From assembly GCA_004791255.1 (NCBI GenBank), contig SRUQ01000004.1, positions 62,001-126,000 of the forward strand: DNA of 64,000 nucleotides, in the 5' to 3' direction. Source of the stretch: a bacterium M00.F.Ca.ET.205.01.1.1 (GTDB lineage Bacteria; Pseudomonadota; Alphaproteobacteria; Rhizobiales; Rhizobiaceae). Shown here in pieces: positions 16,948 to 25,569 of this stretch. A program made the translations under genes and the position numbers. Every line of letters begins with the position of its first letter. Position 1 is the first letter of the stretch. Under the pieces are notes generated by a model. It saw only the letters and a program-made list of their open reading frames with translations. It ran no database searches and was not told where the DNA came from.

Positions 16948-16963
16948 TTGACGTTTACGTCAA
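16948..16963. promoter_or_regulatory. Perfect 16-base palindrome TTGACGTTTACGTCAA, candidate MerR/LiuR-type operator
   Basis: TTGACGT and ACGTCAA are perfect inverted arms around TT. The site resembles the ACGT-N2-ACGT operators of LiuR-type MerR regulators of branched-chain and fatty acid breakdown. It lies 58 bases before the start of the hydroxylase remnant on the minus strand and overlaps the stop codon of the neighbouring gene. The half-site GTTTACGTCAAC also occurs upstream of both FadL porins (44999-45011 and 46551-46562). Confidence 0.45.
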
Positions 16964-17799
16964 AGTGCCGACCAGCCCTTCGTCGCGCGACGCAGCGTCA
17001 CCCAGTGCCGGCGCAGCGCCGACAACCGCGGGGCGCCGCGAAGCGGAGCACCGTTTTCGATTTTGGTCAGATAGGCTCGCGACAGCGCCAGCGGCAGGAA
17101 TGCCGGGCGCAGCGACGCCGGCAAAGTCGAGGCACCTTGTTCGAAGGCCGAAAGATGTTCGCGGGCCAGCGCGATCATGGCGGCAATTGCGCGTGGTGCG
17201 CCGGGGCCGCCGTCGCCGGCGACGAACTCTTCCGGCGACGAGCCGGCCGCCGTCAGTATGTCGGCCGGAACAAAGCACTGTCCGCGCCGGCGGTGCAGCG
17301 GCAGCAGGAGCAGCAGGCCGGTGATCGCCTGGGCGCAGCCCGCCCTGCCCGCAAGGTCGGCAAAACGCGGCGCCTCGGCCGGATCGAGAACCATCGCGGC
17401 AAGCTGGATCAGCGCCGCCGCGGTCTCCCCACAATAGCCCTCGAGATCGGTGCGCGACGGCATCGGGTCGTCGTAAAGATCGAAGATGCGCGCCTCGAGC
17501 ATGTTGTCGAGCGCCCGCTTCGGCAGTCTGTGTGCGGCGATGGTGGCCTTCAGCGCATCCGCGATGGGGTGACCCGTCTCATCTCCGTCTGCGGCGATGG
17601 CATCGCGCCACCATTGCAGCCGGATCTCACCCGGCAAGGCCTCGTGGATGCGGTCGCGTATGGCAGATATTTCAGCATTGAAGGCGTAGAGCGAGAACAG
17701 CGCGGCGCGCTTCTCATGAGGCGCATAAAGCGCGGTCAGATAGCGGTCATGGTCGGCGGCGCGCACCGCCTCCATGATGAGATCTGTCGTCGCGGCCAT
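16960..17799 (-). CDS. Squalene/phytoene synthase-fold protein, NDUFAF6-like (probably non-catalytic)
   Basis: The 279-residue protein has the all-helical squalene/phytoene synthase fold but lacks both Asp-rich catalytic motifs. The first motif region reads LYAFNAEISAIRD instead of DDxxD, and the second reads ITGLLLLLPLHRRRGQCFVP instead of NILRDxxxD. The motif LPGEIRLQWWRDAI is typical of the branch that includes the human complex I assembly factor NDUFAF6. It starts one base after the stop of the Mth938-domain gene, whose human homologue NDUFAF3 is also a complex I assembly factor. A role in respiratory complex I assembly is inferred from that pairing. Confidence 0.75.
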   Translation of the reverse strand: MAATTDLIMEAVRAADHDRYLTALYAPHEKRAALFSLYAFNAEISAIRDRIHEALPGEIRLQWWRDAIAADGDETGHPIADALKATIAAHRLPKRALDNMLEARIFDLYDDPMPSRTDLEGYCGETAAALIQLAAMVLDPAEAPRFADLAGRAGCAQAITGLLLLLPLHRRRGQCFVPADILTAAGSSPEEFVAGDGGPGAPRAIAAMIALAREHLSAFEQGASTLPASLRPAFLPLALSRAYLTKIENGAPLRGAPRLSALRRHWVTLRRATKGWSAL

Positions 17800-17800
17800 G

Positions 17801-18193
17801 TCAATCGACGGCGATCAGCGCCGCGGCAACGGCGCGTTCTTCGGCAAGCAGCACATTGAATGTCCGCACAGCGGCGCCCGTTGCCATTGGATCGGCAGCG
17901 ATCCCTGCCGCCTTGAACGCGGCGCGCAACGGCGCCGGCAGCGGCCGTAAATCCTTGCCGGTGCCGACCAGCAGGATCTCGATCTTGTCGGCTTGCGCCA
18001 GCAGCTTCTCGAAATCGGCGACTGTCAGTGCCGACGGGTCGGCCGGCTCCCAGCCATGGATGCCTGATGGCAGGCATAGGAGCGAGCCGCGATGCGACAT
18101 GTCGGCAAAGCGGAACCCGCCATTGCCATAGGCTTCGATCGGCGCCCGGCCCGGAAAATGCGCCTCGCGAATGACGATGCCTTTGCCGGTCAC
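17801..18193 (-). CDS. Mth938-domain (DUF498) protein, NDUFAF3-like
   Basis: This 130-residue single-domain protein carries the Mth938/DUF498 fold: IREAHFPGRAPIEAYGNGGF, then SLLCLPSGIHGWE and EILLVGTGKDLRPLP. The human homologue NDUFAF3 assists complex I assembly. In alphaproteobacteria it is often found with secDF and yajC, as here. I favour GTG 18193, just after the secDF stop (18216). ATG 18241 would start inside secDF and add 16 unfamiliar residues. It is followed at once by the NDUFAF6-like gene. Confidence 0.82.
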   Translation of the reverse strand: MTGKGIVIREAHFPGRAPIEAYGNGGFRFADMSHRGSLLCLPSGIHGWEPADPSALTVADFEKLLAQADKIEILLVGTGKDLRPLPAPLRAAFKAAGIAADPMATGAAVRTFNVLLAEERAVAAALIAVD

Positions 18194-18215
18194 CGTTCTG
18201 TCTCGCGGCCGCGCG

Positions 18216-20762
18216 TCAGGTCGCGACCGCCTTGCCGCCATTGACCGGCTTTTCCTCGTCAGCAGCCTGCGGCCGCAGCTTGAACAGGATCAGCAGCGGC
18301 GCGGCAATGAAGATCGACGAGTAGGTGCCGAACACGACGCCGAACAGCATCGCCATGGTGAACGAGCGGATCACCTCTCCGCCGAACAGCACCAACGCCA
18401 GCAGCGCCAAGCTGGTCGTTACCGACGTCAGCGTCGTTCTCGACAGCGTCTCGTTGATGGCGTTGTTCAGAAGCTGCGGCAGCGGCATTCGTTTATATTT
18501 TCGCAAATCCTCTCGAACGCGGTCATAGACCACGATCGTATCGTTCAGCGAATAGCCGATGATGGTCAGGATCGCCGCCAGCGAAGACTGGTTAAACTCA
18601 AGCCCGGTGATGACGAAGAAGCCGAGCGTCATGACCACGTCGTGCACCGTCGCCACGATCGCGCCGACCGCGAACTGCCACTCGAATCGGAACCAGACGT
18701 AGACCAGGATGCCGACCAGCGCGACGATCATGGCGATCGTGCCTTGCTTGGCCAACTCGCCGGAAACCGTCGGCCCAACTACTTCAACGCGGCGGAAATC
18801 ATACTGGTCCTGCAACTCACCGCGCACCTTGTCGATCACGGTCTGTTCGGCATTTTCACCGGCGTCTTGCGTGCCGACGCGAATCAGCACGTCATTCGGC
18901 GCGCCGAATTGCTGCACCTGCACTTCACCGATGTTGAGTTCAGTCAATCGGTTGCGGATGTCACCGAGATTGGCGTCGCCGCTCTTGGATTGTACCTCGA
19001 TCAGTGACCCGCCCTTGAAATCGATGCCGTAGTTGATGCCTACGCTCAGGAACAGCACGACGGACAATATCGACAATGTGCTCGACAGTGCGAACGTCCA
19101 TCGACGGATGCCCATGAACGGAATTTTCGTGCCGGGCTTGACGAATGTGATTGGCGCGCGCGGCAACTCCTTCGGACGCGCACGCCGCAGCCAGATCGAC
19201 ACCAGCAGGCGGGTAAAGGTGAAGGCGGTGAAGACCGTGGTCAGGATACCGATGGCATAGGTGATGGCAAAGCCCTTCACCGGTCCGGTTCCGAGATAGA
19301 ACAGAACCACGGTGGCGATCAACGACGTGACATTGGAATCGACGATGGTCGCCAGCGCCTTGGTGAAACCGGTGTCGATAGCCTGGATCACCGAGCGGCC
19401 GGCACGTCGCTCCTCGCGGATACGTTCGTAGATCAGCACGTTGGAATCGACCGCCATGCCGATGGTCAAGACGATACCGGCAATACCCGGCAAGGTCAGC
19501 GTGGCGCCCAGCAGCGACAGCACACCGACGATCATCGCCACGTGCACCGCCAGAGCGATGTTGGCGAGGAAGCCGAGGAAGCCGTAGGCCACGAACATGA
19601 AGACGACGACCAGGATCGAGCCGATGATGCCGGCGACCTTACCCGCATGGATGGAGTCCTGGCCGAGGCCCGGACCCACGGTGCGTTCCTCGATGACCGT
19701 CAAGGTCGCGGGCAGCGCGCCGGCGCGCAGCAGCACGGCAAGGTCGTTGGCGCTCTGCGCGGTGAAATTGCCGGAGATCTGGCCGGTGCCGCCGAGGATC
19801 GGTTCGCGGATCTGCGGGGCCGAAATCACCTGGTTGTCCAGGATGATGGCAAACAGCTTGCCGACATTCTGCGCGGTCGCCTGGCCGAAGCGCGAGGCGC
19901 CCTTCGAATCGAAGCGGAACGACACAACCGGTTCATTGTTCTGGGAATTGTAGGTCGCCTGGGCGTCGACGAGGTTTTCACCCGACACGATGACGCGGTT
20001 CTCGATCAGGTAAGGAACCGGCGGGTCGTCCTGCGAATAGAGGATCGAGGAGCCTGCCGGCGGGCGGCTCTTCAGCGCGTCCTGCACCGGCATCGACTGG
20101 TCGACCATCTGGAAGGTCAATTTGGCGGTCTGGCCGAGGATTTCCTTCAGCCGCTGCGGGTCCTGCAGGCCTGGCACCTGAACAAGGATACGGTCGTCGC
20201 CCTGCCGCTGCACGATGGGCTCGGTCGTGCCAAGCTCGTTGACGCGGCGCTCGACGACTTCGATCGACTGCGTCAGCGCGGTCGAGGTGCGGTATTTGAT
20301 ACCGGCATCGGTGACGTTGAACTTGAGCAGGCCGGGCTCGGAATCATCCAGCGTCATTTCCTGGACGGAACCGCCGCTGAACAGGCCGGCGGCGACAGGA
20401 GCCGTCAGCGACTTCAACGCCGTCTTGGCCGCGTCGAGCTGGGCCGGGTCGGTGATGCGCACCTGCAAGGTCCGCCCCGTGCCGGCAAGGCCGGTATAAC
20501 CGATCTTGGCATCACGCAGCAGCGTGCGGATTTCGTCGCGCGTCGTCTCCAGCCGATCCTTGATCAGGTCGTTCTGGTTCATCTCCAGCAGGATGTGCGA
20601 ACCACCCTGCAGATCGAGACCAAGCGTCATCTGCCGCTTCGGCACCCAGCTGGGGAGCTGCGCCAGCGTACTGGCGGGAATGAGGTTGGGCGCGGCGAGG
20701 ACCACTGTGACGGCCACCGCCAGCCAGATCAGGATCATCTTCAGGCGCGAAAAATAAAGCAT
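18216..20762 (-). CDS. secDF: Protein translocase subunit SecD-SecF fusion
   Basis: SecDF uses the proton gradient to pull proteins through the SecYEG channel. The 848-residue protein is a natural fusion of SecD (about residues 1-500) and SecF (about 540-830), with twelve expected helices. SecD begins LPSWVPKRQMTLGLDLQGGS, and its later helices carry GMAVDSNVLIYERIREE. SecF carries GINYGIDFKGGS and the matching GYSLNDTIVVYDRVREDLR. It lies 51 bases after yajC and before the two putative complex I assembly genes, in a conserved alphaproteobacterial order. Confidence 0.96.
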   Translation of the reverse strand: MLYFSRLKMILIWLAVAVTVVLAAPNLIPASTLAQLPSWVPKRQMTLGLDLQGGSHILLEMNQNDLIKDRLETTRDEIRTLLRDAKIGYTGLAGTGRTLQVRITDPAQLDAAKTALKSLTAPVAAGLFSGGSVQEMTLDDSEPGLLKFNVTDAGIKYRTSTALTQSIEVVERRVNELGTTEPIVQRQGDDRILVQVPGLQDPQRLKEILGQTAKLTFQMVDQSMPVQDALKSRPPAGSSILYSQDDPPVPYLIENRVIVSGENLVDAQATYNSQNNEPVVSFRFDSKGASRFGQATAQNVGKLFAIILDNQVISAPQIREPILGGTGQISGNFTAQSANDLAVLLRAGALPATLTVIEERTVGPGLGQDSIHAGKVAGIIGSILVVVFMFVAYGFLGFLANIALAVHVAMIVGVLSLLGATLTLPGIAGIVLTIGMAVDSNVLIYERIREERRAGRSVIQAIDTGFTKALATIVDSNVTSLIATVVLFYLGTGPVKGFAITYAIGILTTVFTAFTFTRLLVSIWLRRARPKELPRAPITFVKPGTKIPFMGIRRWTFALSSTLSILSVVLFLSVGINYGIDFKGGSLIEVQSKSGDANLGDIRNRLTELNIGEVQVQQFGAPNDVLIRVGTQDAGENAEQTVIDKVRGELQDQYDFRRVEVVGPTVSGELAKQGTIAMIVALVGILVYVWFRFEWQFAVGAIVATVHDVVMTLGFFVITGLEFNQSSLAAILTIIGYSLNDTIVVYDRVREDLRKYKRMPLPQLLNNAINETLSRTTLTSVTTSLALLALVLFGGEVIRSFTMAMLFGVVFGTYSSIFIAAPLLILFKLRPQAADEEKPVNGGKAVAT

Positions 20763-20813
20763 GTAGCGTTGTCCGTCAGGGCATGCTGGCGGATCGCTCC
20801 GCCCGGAATTGGT

Positions 20814-21155
20814 TTACTTCTTGGCGTTCTGGTTGGCCACCGGCTCGCCCTTGACGCGCACGTCGGCGATCGTCGAGCGCAATGCGGTCACCTTGGTGCC
20901 GCCACCGAGGTCGATCTCGAGTTCGTTGTCGTCGATCACCTTGGTCACCTTGCCGACGAAGCCGCCGCCGGTGACGACCGTGTCGCCGCGGCGCACCGCC
21001 GCCAGCATCTCGCCGCGCTTCTTCAGCTGCGTGCGCTGCGGGCGGATGATCAGAAAATACATGATCACGAAAATCAGGACAAACGGCAAAATGCTGATGA
21101 ACATATCGGGAGAGGCGCCGCCGATGCCTTGGGCGTATGCCGGTGTCACGAACAT
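20814..21155 (-). CDS. yajC: Preprotein translocase subunit YajC
   Basis: This 113-residue partner of SecDF has one membrane helix (MFISILPFVLIFVIMYFLII) followed by the invariant RPQRTQLKKRGEMLAAVRRGDTV (only RPQRTQLKKR shown for identification). A small β-rich cytoplasmic domain follows (VVTGGGFVGKVTKVIDDNELE). It is the first gene of the yajC-secDF-Mth938-NDUFAF6-like operon. Confidence 0.95.
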   Translation of the reverse strand: MFVTPAYAQGIGGASPDMFISILPFVLIFVIMYFLIIRPQRTQLKKRGEMLAAVRRGDTVVTGGGFVGKVTKVIDDNELEIDLGGGTKVTALRSTIADVRVKGEPVANQNAKK

Positions 21156-21447
21156 CGAGGTACTCCTGAATTTTGAAAAGCGGTCGCCAAACGGTTAGGT
21201 GGAATTTTGGCGGCCCTGCGAAATTTGGCCGGAATATAGTCGGTAAAGTTGTCAATGCAACTGCGCCGCCGGGCAAATCGGCTGCTTTTCCGGCCTGTTC
21301 GCCCGTGTTAGAGCAGGATCGCGACAAGGGCGAGCCGGCTTTCGAAAAAGATCACGTTCGAACAACTGGTTGCCGCCGGTTTCGAAACCGCCGGAACCGA
21401 ACCGGTTCCCACCGGCCCACCACGAAAGTGAAACAAAAAGACCTGAA

Positions 21448-22323
21448 ATGACCGACAGCAGCATCGACGCCCTCAACCAGAAACTCGACCGGCTGATCGA
21501 GGCGGTGAGCCGCCTCGCCGCGCCGCCGGTGCCGAAAACCGACCTCGGAGAGGCCGATTGCTTCGTCTGGCAGGCCGATCCGGGCTATCTGGAGCCGGTG
21601 CGCAAGGTCAACCGCGTCGATATCGGCCTGATCCGCGGCGTCGACCGCGTGCGCGACATCCTCGTCGACAACACCGAACGCTTCGCCGCCGGCCATGCGG
21701 CCAACAACGTCCTCTTGTGGGGCGCGCGCGGCATGGGCAAATCGTCGCTGGTCAAGGCGGTTCATGCCGAAATCAACGCCAAGGCCAAGTCGGACCTGCC
21801 GTTGAAGCTGATCGAAATCCACCGCGAGGACATCGACACGCTGCCGAAGCTGATGGGTCTGCTCAAGGCAGCCCCCTACCGCATCATCCTGTTTTGCGAC
21901 GATCTCTCGTTCGACCATGACGACACCTCCTACAAATCGCTGAAGGCGGCACTTGAAGGCGGCGTCGAGGGCCGCCCGGCCAACGTCATCTTCTATGCCA
22001 CCTCGAACCGTCGGCATTTGCTGCCGCGCGACATGATCGACAATGAGCGCTCGACCGCCATCAACCCCTCGGAGGCGGTCGAGGAGAAGGTCTCGCTATC
22101 CGATCGTTTCGGCCTATGGCTCGGCTTCCACAAATGCTCGCAGGATGAGTATCTCGACATGGTCAACGGCTATGCCAGCCATCACGGCCTTGCCGTCGAC
22201 CCCGAGCAGCTGCGCGCCGAGGCGCTGGAATGGGCAACGACGCGCGGCAGCCGTTCCGGCCGCGTCGCGTGGCAATTCACGCAGGATCTGGCCGGCCGGC
22301 TGGGCAAACCGCTCAAGGACTGA
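21448..22323 (+). CDS. DUF815-family AAA-like ATPase
   Basis: The 291-residue protein has an N-terminal coiled segment (IDALNQKLDRLIEAVSRL), then a P-loop NTPase domain. Walker A is GARGMGKSSL at about residues 92-101, and the Walker B-like strand is RIILFCDDLSFDHDD. A sensor-1-like motif NVIFYATSNRRHLLP follows, and a C-terminal lid has SRSGRVAWQF. This is the DUF815 layout. The function is unknown. ATG 21448 follows GACCTGAA. The gene is divergent from yajC and followed by a dispersed repeat. Confidence 0.88.
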   Translation: MTDSSIDALNQKLDRLIEAVSRLAAPPVPKTDLGEADCFVWQADPGYLEPVRKVNRVDIGLIRGVDRVRDILVDNTERFAAGHAANNVLLWGARGMGKSSLVKAVHAEINAKAKSDLPLKLIEIHREDIDTLPKLMGLLKAAPYRIILFCDDLSFDHDDTSYKSLKAALEGGVEGRPANVIFYATSNRRHLLPRDMIDNERSTAINPSEAVEEKVSLSDRFGLWLGFHKCSQDEYLDMVNGYASHHGLAVDPEQLRAEALEWATTRGSRSGRVAWQFTQDLAGRLGKPLKD

Positions 22324-22327
22324 CCGA

Positions 22328-22369
22328 CATGATCCCAAAAAGCGGGGCCGGATTTCGGGCAAGATCATG
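22328..22369. repeat. Dispersed palindromic repeat copy after the DUF815 gene
   Basis: CATGATCCCAAAAAGCGG continues to GGGCAAGATCATG; the ends CATGATC and GATCATG are inverted. It belongs to the same family as the 5841 element. Confidence 0.7.
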
Positions 22370-22389
22370 GTCAACAAACCAACTGAAAA

Positions 22390-22413
22390 AGCCCGCTCCT
22401 TGCGGAACGGGCT
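22390..22413 (-). terminator. Rho-independent terminator of nlpD
   Basis: AGCCCGCTCC (22390-22399) pairs with GGAACGGGCT (22404-22413) with one mismatch and loop TTGC. On the minus strand it is followed by five T. It ends the leftward operon whose last gene is nlpD. Confidence 0.8.
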
Positions 22414-22466
22414 GAGCCGGCGGGCCGGACTGGAGGTCAGACGGCCCGCAAATCGCTTTTTTTGTT

Positions 22467-23990
22467 CTATTCCAGATAGCCCGAGGGGTCGACCGGAGCC
22501 GAATTCTTGCGCACTTCGAAGTGCAGCTTCGGCGAGTCCGTCGTGCCGCTCATGCCCGACAGTGCGATTTCCTGGCCGCGCTTGACCTTCTGGCCGCGCT
22601 GCACCTCGATAGAGCTGGCGTGACCGTAGACGGTGACCAGCCCGTTCTCATGGCGCACCAGCACCGTATTGCCGAATTCCTTCAGGCCGTCGCCGGCATA
22701 GATGACGACGCCGTTCTCGGCTGCCTTGACCGGCGTGCCTTCCGGCACAGCGATGTCGACGCCATCCTTGCCGGATCCGAAGCCGGAGATCACCCGGCCG
22801 CGCACCGGCCAGCGCATCTTGCCGATGCCGGTGGCATCGGGCGCCACCGCATCGTCGTCCTCGGCCTGCTGGATGACCTTCGCATCCTTCTTCGGCGGCG
22901 TGTAGGAGGCCAGCGTCTGCGACGGCGTTGCCTTTGCCGCGGGCTGGGTCGTTGCCGTCGTTACCGGATCGACCGCTGCCGGCTTGGCGCTGGCGACCGT
23001 CGCCGTTCCGCCGGCCGGAACCTTCAGCGTCTGGCCGATCTTCAATATGCCGTCCTTCATGCCGTTCGCCTGCTTGATGGCGGCGACACCGACGCCGGTC
23101 TTGCGGGCGACGGACGACAGCGTGTCGCCCGACTGGACGGTATAAGTGCCGGTACCAGCCTTCGGCGTCGCGGCCGCCACCTGCTGCGCGGGCTTGTCCT
23201 TCGGCTTGTTCGCCGCGGCCGACGTATCGACCTGCGCGGCGGCCTTGCCTTCCTTGAGCTTCGGCTGCTGCGGCAGAACCGCCACCTTTTCAGGCGCGGT
23301 GGCCGGCTGGTCGTGCTTGCCGTCCTTCACTGGCTTGGCGTCGGCAATTTTCGGCTCGTTCTTGCTCGAATAGGCGTAGGCCGGGATGACCAGCTTCTGG
23401 CCGGTCTTCAATCCCTTGGTGGCACTCAGTCCATTGACCTTCATGATCACGTCGGCCGGCACCTTGTAGTGCTGCGCGAGACCATTGATCGTCTCGCCAT
23501 CCCTGACGACGATCTCGGTGGCGTGCGGCGTAGCGGCCGCCACCTTGGCGTCAGGCTGCGCTTGCTTGAACGGCTTGGCCGCCGAAGCAACGGTGCCGGT
23601 CGTCGTCCTGTCGACCTGCGGCGCCGGGCGCACCATGGCGGGCGCCGAAGCGACGCGCACCGGATTGGTGGCGGGAGCCGGCTGAGCCTGCGCGGAAACC
23701 GGAGGCGGCAATGGCCGCGACGATACCGGTTCCAGACTGGAGCGGCTCACCGACTGGGTGTGAGCGCCATCGAGGGGGGCTGCTGAGACATCGCCCGGAT
23801 AGGGCTGCTGCTCCGCGTCCTGCTTGTTGATGATGGCGCGCTGATTGTTCGTGGAGGACGTAAAGACGTCATCGACGCCGTTGAACCGCGACGCTTGCGA
23901 GCTACATCCCGCCGCGGCGCCCGCGATCATGAGAACGGCGCAGCCCCGCGCCAGACTGCGACTGTTTGCCTTCAACACACTGAATTGCAT
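22467..23990 (-). CDS. nlpD: NlpD-like lipoprotein with two LysM domains and a degenerate M23 domain
   Basis: Proteins of this type activate periplasmic amidases at the division site. The 507-residue precursor has a lipobox ending GAAAGC (Cys about 29), a long Pro/Ala-rich spacer, LysM domains at about residues 160-205 and 283-326, and a C-terminal LytM/M23 domain at about 390-505. The first zinc-ligand position reads GKDGVDIA, where active peptidases have HxGxD; the later VYGHAS and LHFEVR His are present. The domain is therefore probably non-catalytic, as in NlpD/EnvC. ATG 23990 (MQFSVLK) was preferred to a GTG five codons upstream. It ends a serS-surE-pcm-nlpD gene run. Confidence 0.88.
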   Translation of the reverse strand: MQFSVLKANSRSLARGCAVLMIAGAAAGCSSQASRFNGVDDVFTSSTNNQRAIINKQDAEQQPYPGDVSAAPLDGAHTQSVSRSSLEPVSSRPLPPPVSAQAQPAPATNPVRVASAPAMVRPAPQVDRTTTGTVASAAKPFKQAQPDAKVAAATPHATEIVVRDGETINGLAQHYKVPADVIMKVNGLSATKGLKTGQKLVIPAYAYSSKNEPKIADAKPVKDGKHDQPATAPEKVAVLPQQPKLKEGKAAAQVDTSAAANKPKDKPAQQVAAATPKAGTGTYTVQSGDTLSSVARKTGVGVAAIKQANGMKDGILKIGQTLKVPAGGTATVASAKPAAVDPVTTATTQPAAKATPSQTLASYTPPKKDAKVIQQAEDDDAVAPDATGIGKMRWPVRGRVISGFGSGKDGVDIAVPEGTPVKAAENGVVIYAGDGLKEFGNTVLVRHENGLVTVYGHASSIEVQRGQKVKRGQEIALSGMSGTTDSPKLHFEVRKNSAPVDPSGYLE

Positions 23991-24126
23991 CGCACTAACC
24001 CGCACAAACGCTGCACCAACTGGACAGGATTAAAGCGCGTTAATGTTACTGGTCGGTTAAACCGTTATAATCAGACGCAAATTTTCTTAGAATATTTGAG
24101 GCCGCTTATTCGTGCGAGAGGCGATG

Positions 24127-24780
24127 CTAGATCACCGCCGCCAGGCTGCGCAAAATGGGCTGCAGCCGCACCATGCCGATGTCTTCGCGCTCGAAGCGGC
24201 TGCCGACCTTGGTCAGCTTGGCCAGCACCTGCTCGCCCTCCTCCGGCCCGATCGGCGCGATGACGATGCCACCGCTCGACAGTTGGTCGAGCAGGAAGCG
24301 CGGCAGGCTGTCGAAGGCTGCCCAGGCGACGATGCGGTCGAATGGCCCTTCGTTCGGCAGCCCGTTAGAACCATCCGCCTGCCGCACGATGATATTGCCG
24401 ATGCCGAGCGCCTCGAAGCGCTGCCGCGCCTGCTCGACCAGCGTCTTGTAGCGGTCGACGGTGACGATCCGTGCCGCGAGCCGCGACATCACCGCCGCCG
24501 TGTAGCCGGAGCCGGCGCCGATCTCGAGCACGCGGTTGCCGGCCTCGATGGCAAGGGCCGCGATCACAGCCGCCTGCATGTCGGCGCCTTCGATCGCCTC
24601 GCCGCATTCGATCGGCAACATGCGGTCCGACCAGGCGATCGAATGGAACTGGGCGGCGAGGAAACCGCGCCGTGGCGTCGCCTCGAAGGCCGCGATCAGT
24701 GCCTTCGGCACCGTCCCCCTGCCGCGCAGGCGCAGCAGAAAGGCGGCAAAGCCTTCACGGTCGTCGAGGCCCTGGTTCAT
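24127..24780 (-). CDS. pcm: Protein-L-isoaspartate O-methyltransferase
   Basis: The enzyme repairs isoaspartyl damage in aged proteins by SAM-dependent methylation. The 217-residue protein shows the family start RRGFLAAQF, the SAM motif VLEIGAGSGYTAAVMSRLA at about residues 92-110, the acidic loop VTVDRYKTLVEQA, and the C-terminal GGIVIAPIGPEEGEQVL. It lies 30 bases after surE, the common surE-pcm pairing of stationary-phase maintenance genes. A short duplicated stretch (CATGCCAAAACCTTATTCATGCC) lies between the two genes. Confidence 0.93.
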   Translation of the reverse strand: MNQGLDDREGFAAFLLRLRGRGTVPKALIAAFEATPRRGFLAAQFHSIAWSDRMLPIECGEAIEGADMQAAVIAALAIEAGNRVLEIGAGSGYTAAVMSRLAARIVTVDRYKTLVEQARQRFEALGIGNIIVRQADGSNGLPNEGPFDRIVAWAAFDSLPRFLLDQLSSGGIVIAPIGPEEGEQVLAKLTKVGSRFEREDIGMVRLQPILRSLAAVI

Positions 24781-24810
24781 GCCAAAACCTTATTCATGCC
24801 AAAACCTTGT

Positions 24811-25569
24811 TCACGACAGTGCCTTGCTCAATTGGTCACGGATCTCATGCGCGGTAAGGTCGAGCTGCAGCGGAGTCACCGACACCAGCCGGTTGCGCAA
24901 GGCGTAGAGGTCGGTGCCTTGCTTGCCTTCGACCGGCTCGCGGCCGAAGCGCAGCCAGTAGTAAGGCAGGCCGCGGCCGTCACGGCGCTCGTCGACCCAC
25001 AGGCTGTGCACCAGCTTGCCCTGCGAGGTGACCACCGTACCGGCGACCTCTTCGGGAAGGCAGTTCGGAAAATTGACGTTGAGCAGCACGCCATCGGGCA
25101 ACGGCGTCGCGATGAGCTTCTTCAGGAGCGCCGGCGCCAGCGCTTCGGTCGTCTCATAGGGAACGACACGATCCTCGCCGACATAGCTGTAGCCTTGGCT
25201 GAGCGCGATCGAGCGGATGCCGAGCAGTGCGCCTTCCATGGCGCCCGCCACCGTGCCGGAATAGGTGACGTCATCGGCGATGTTGGCGCCGGAATTGATG
25301 CCGGACAGGATCAGGTCCGGCGCGCCGGGCAGGATCTTCTTGACGCCCATGATGACGCAGTCGGTCGGCGTGCCGCGCACGGCGAAATGCTTTTCGCCGA
25401 TCTTCCTCAGCCTCAGCGGTTCCGAGATCGATAGCGAATGCGCATAGCCGGACTGGTCCTGCTCCGGCGCCACCACCCAGACATCGTCGGACAGCGTGCG
25501 CGCGACCCGTTCGAGCGACGCCAGTCCCTCGGCATGAATGCCGTCATCATTGGTCAGGAGAATGCGCAT
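24811..25569 (-). CDS. surE: 5'/3'-nucleotidase SurE
   Basis: SurE is a metal-dependent nucleotidase important in stationary phase. The 252-residue protein begins [20 protein letters not shown], with the DD metal ligands. It also has the conserved [14 protein letters not shown] segment, [20 protein letters not shown] and NVNFPNC. Its ATG overlaps the serS stop by one base (TAATG), so translation is probably coupled. Confidence 0.96.
   Translation of the reverse strand: MRILLTNDDGIHAEGLASLERVARTLSDDVWVVAPEQDQSGYAHSLSISEPLRLRKIGEKHFAVRGTPTDCVIMGVKKILPGAPDLILSGINSGANIADDVTYSGTVAGAMEGALLGIRSIALSQGYSYVGEDRVVPYETTEALAPALLKKLIATPLPDGVLLNVNFPNCLPEEVAGTVVTSQGKLVHSLWVDERRDGRGLPYYWLRFGREPVEGKQGTDLYALRNRLVSVTPLQLDLTAHEIRDQLSKALS

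Noticed and set aside
16960..17799. Annotation as an active phytoene or squalene synthase for carotenoid or hopanoid synthesis
   Set aside because: Both Asp-rich motifs are missing, and the neighbours are secretion and Mth938 genes rather than terpenoid genes.
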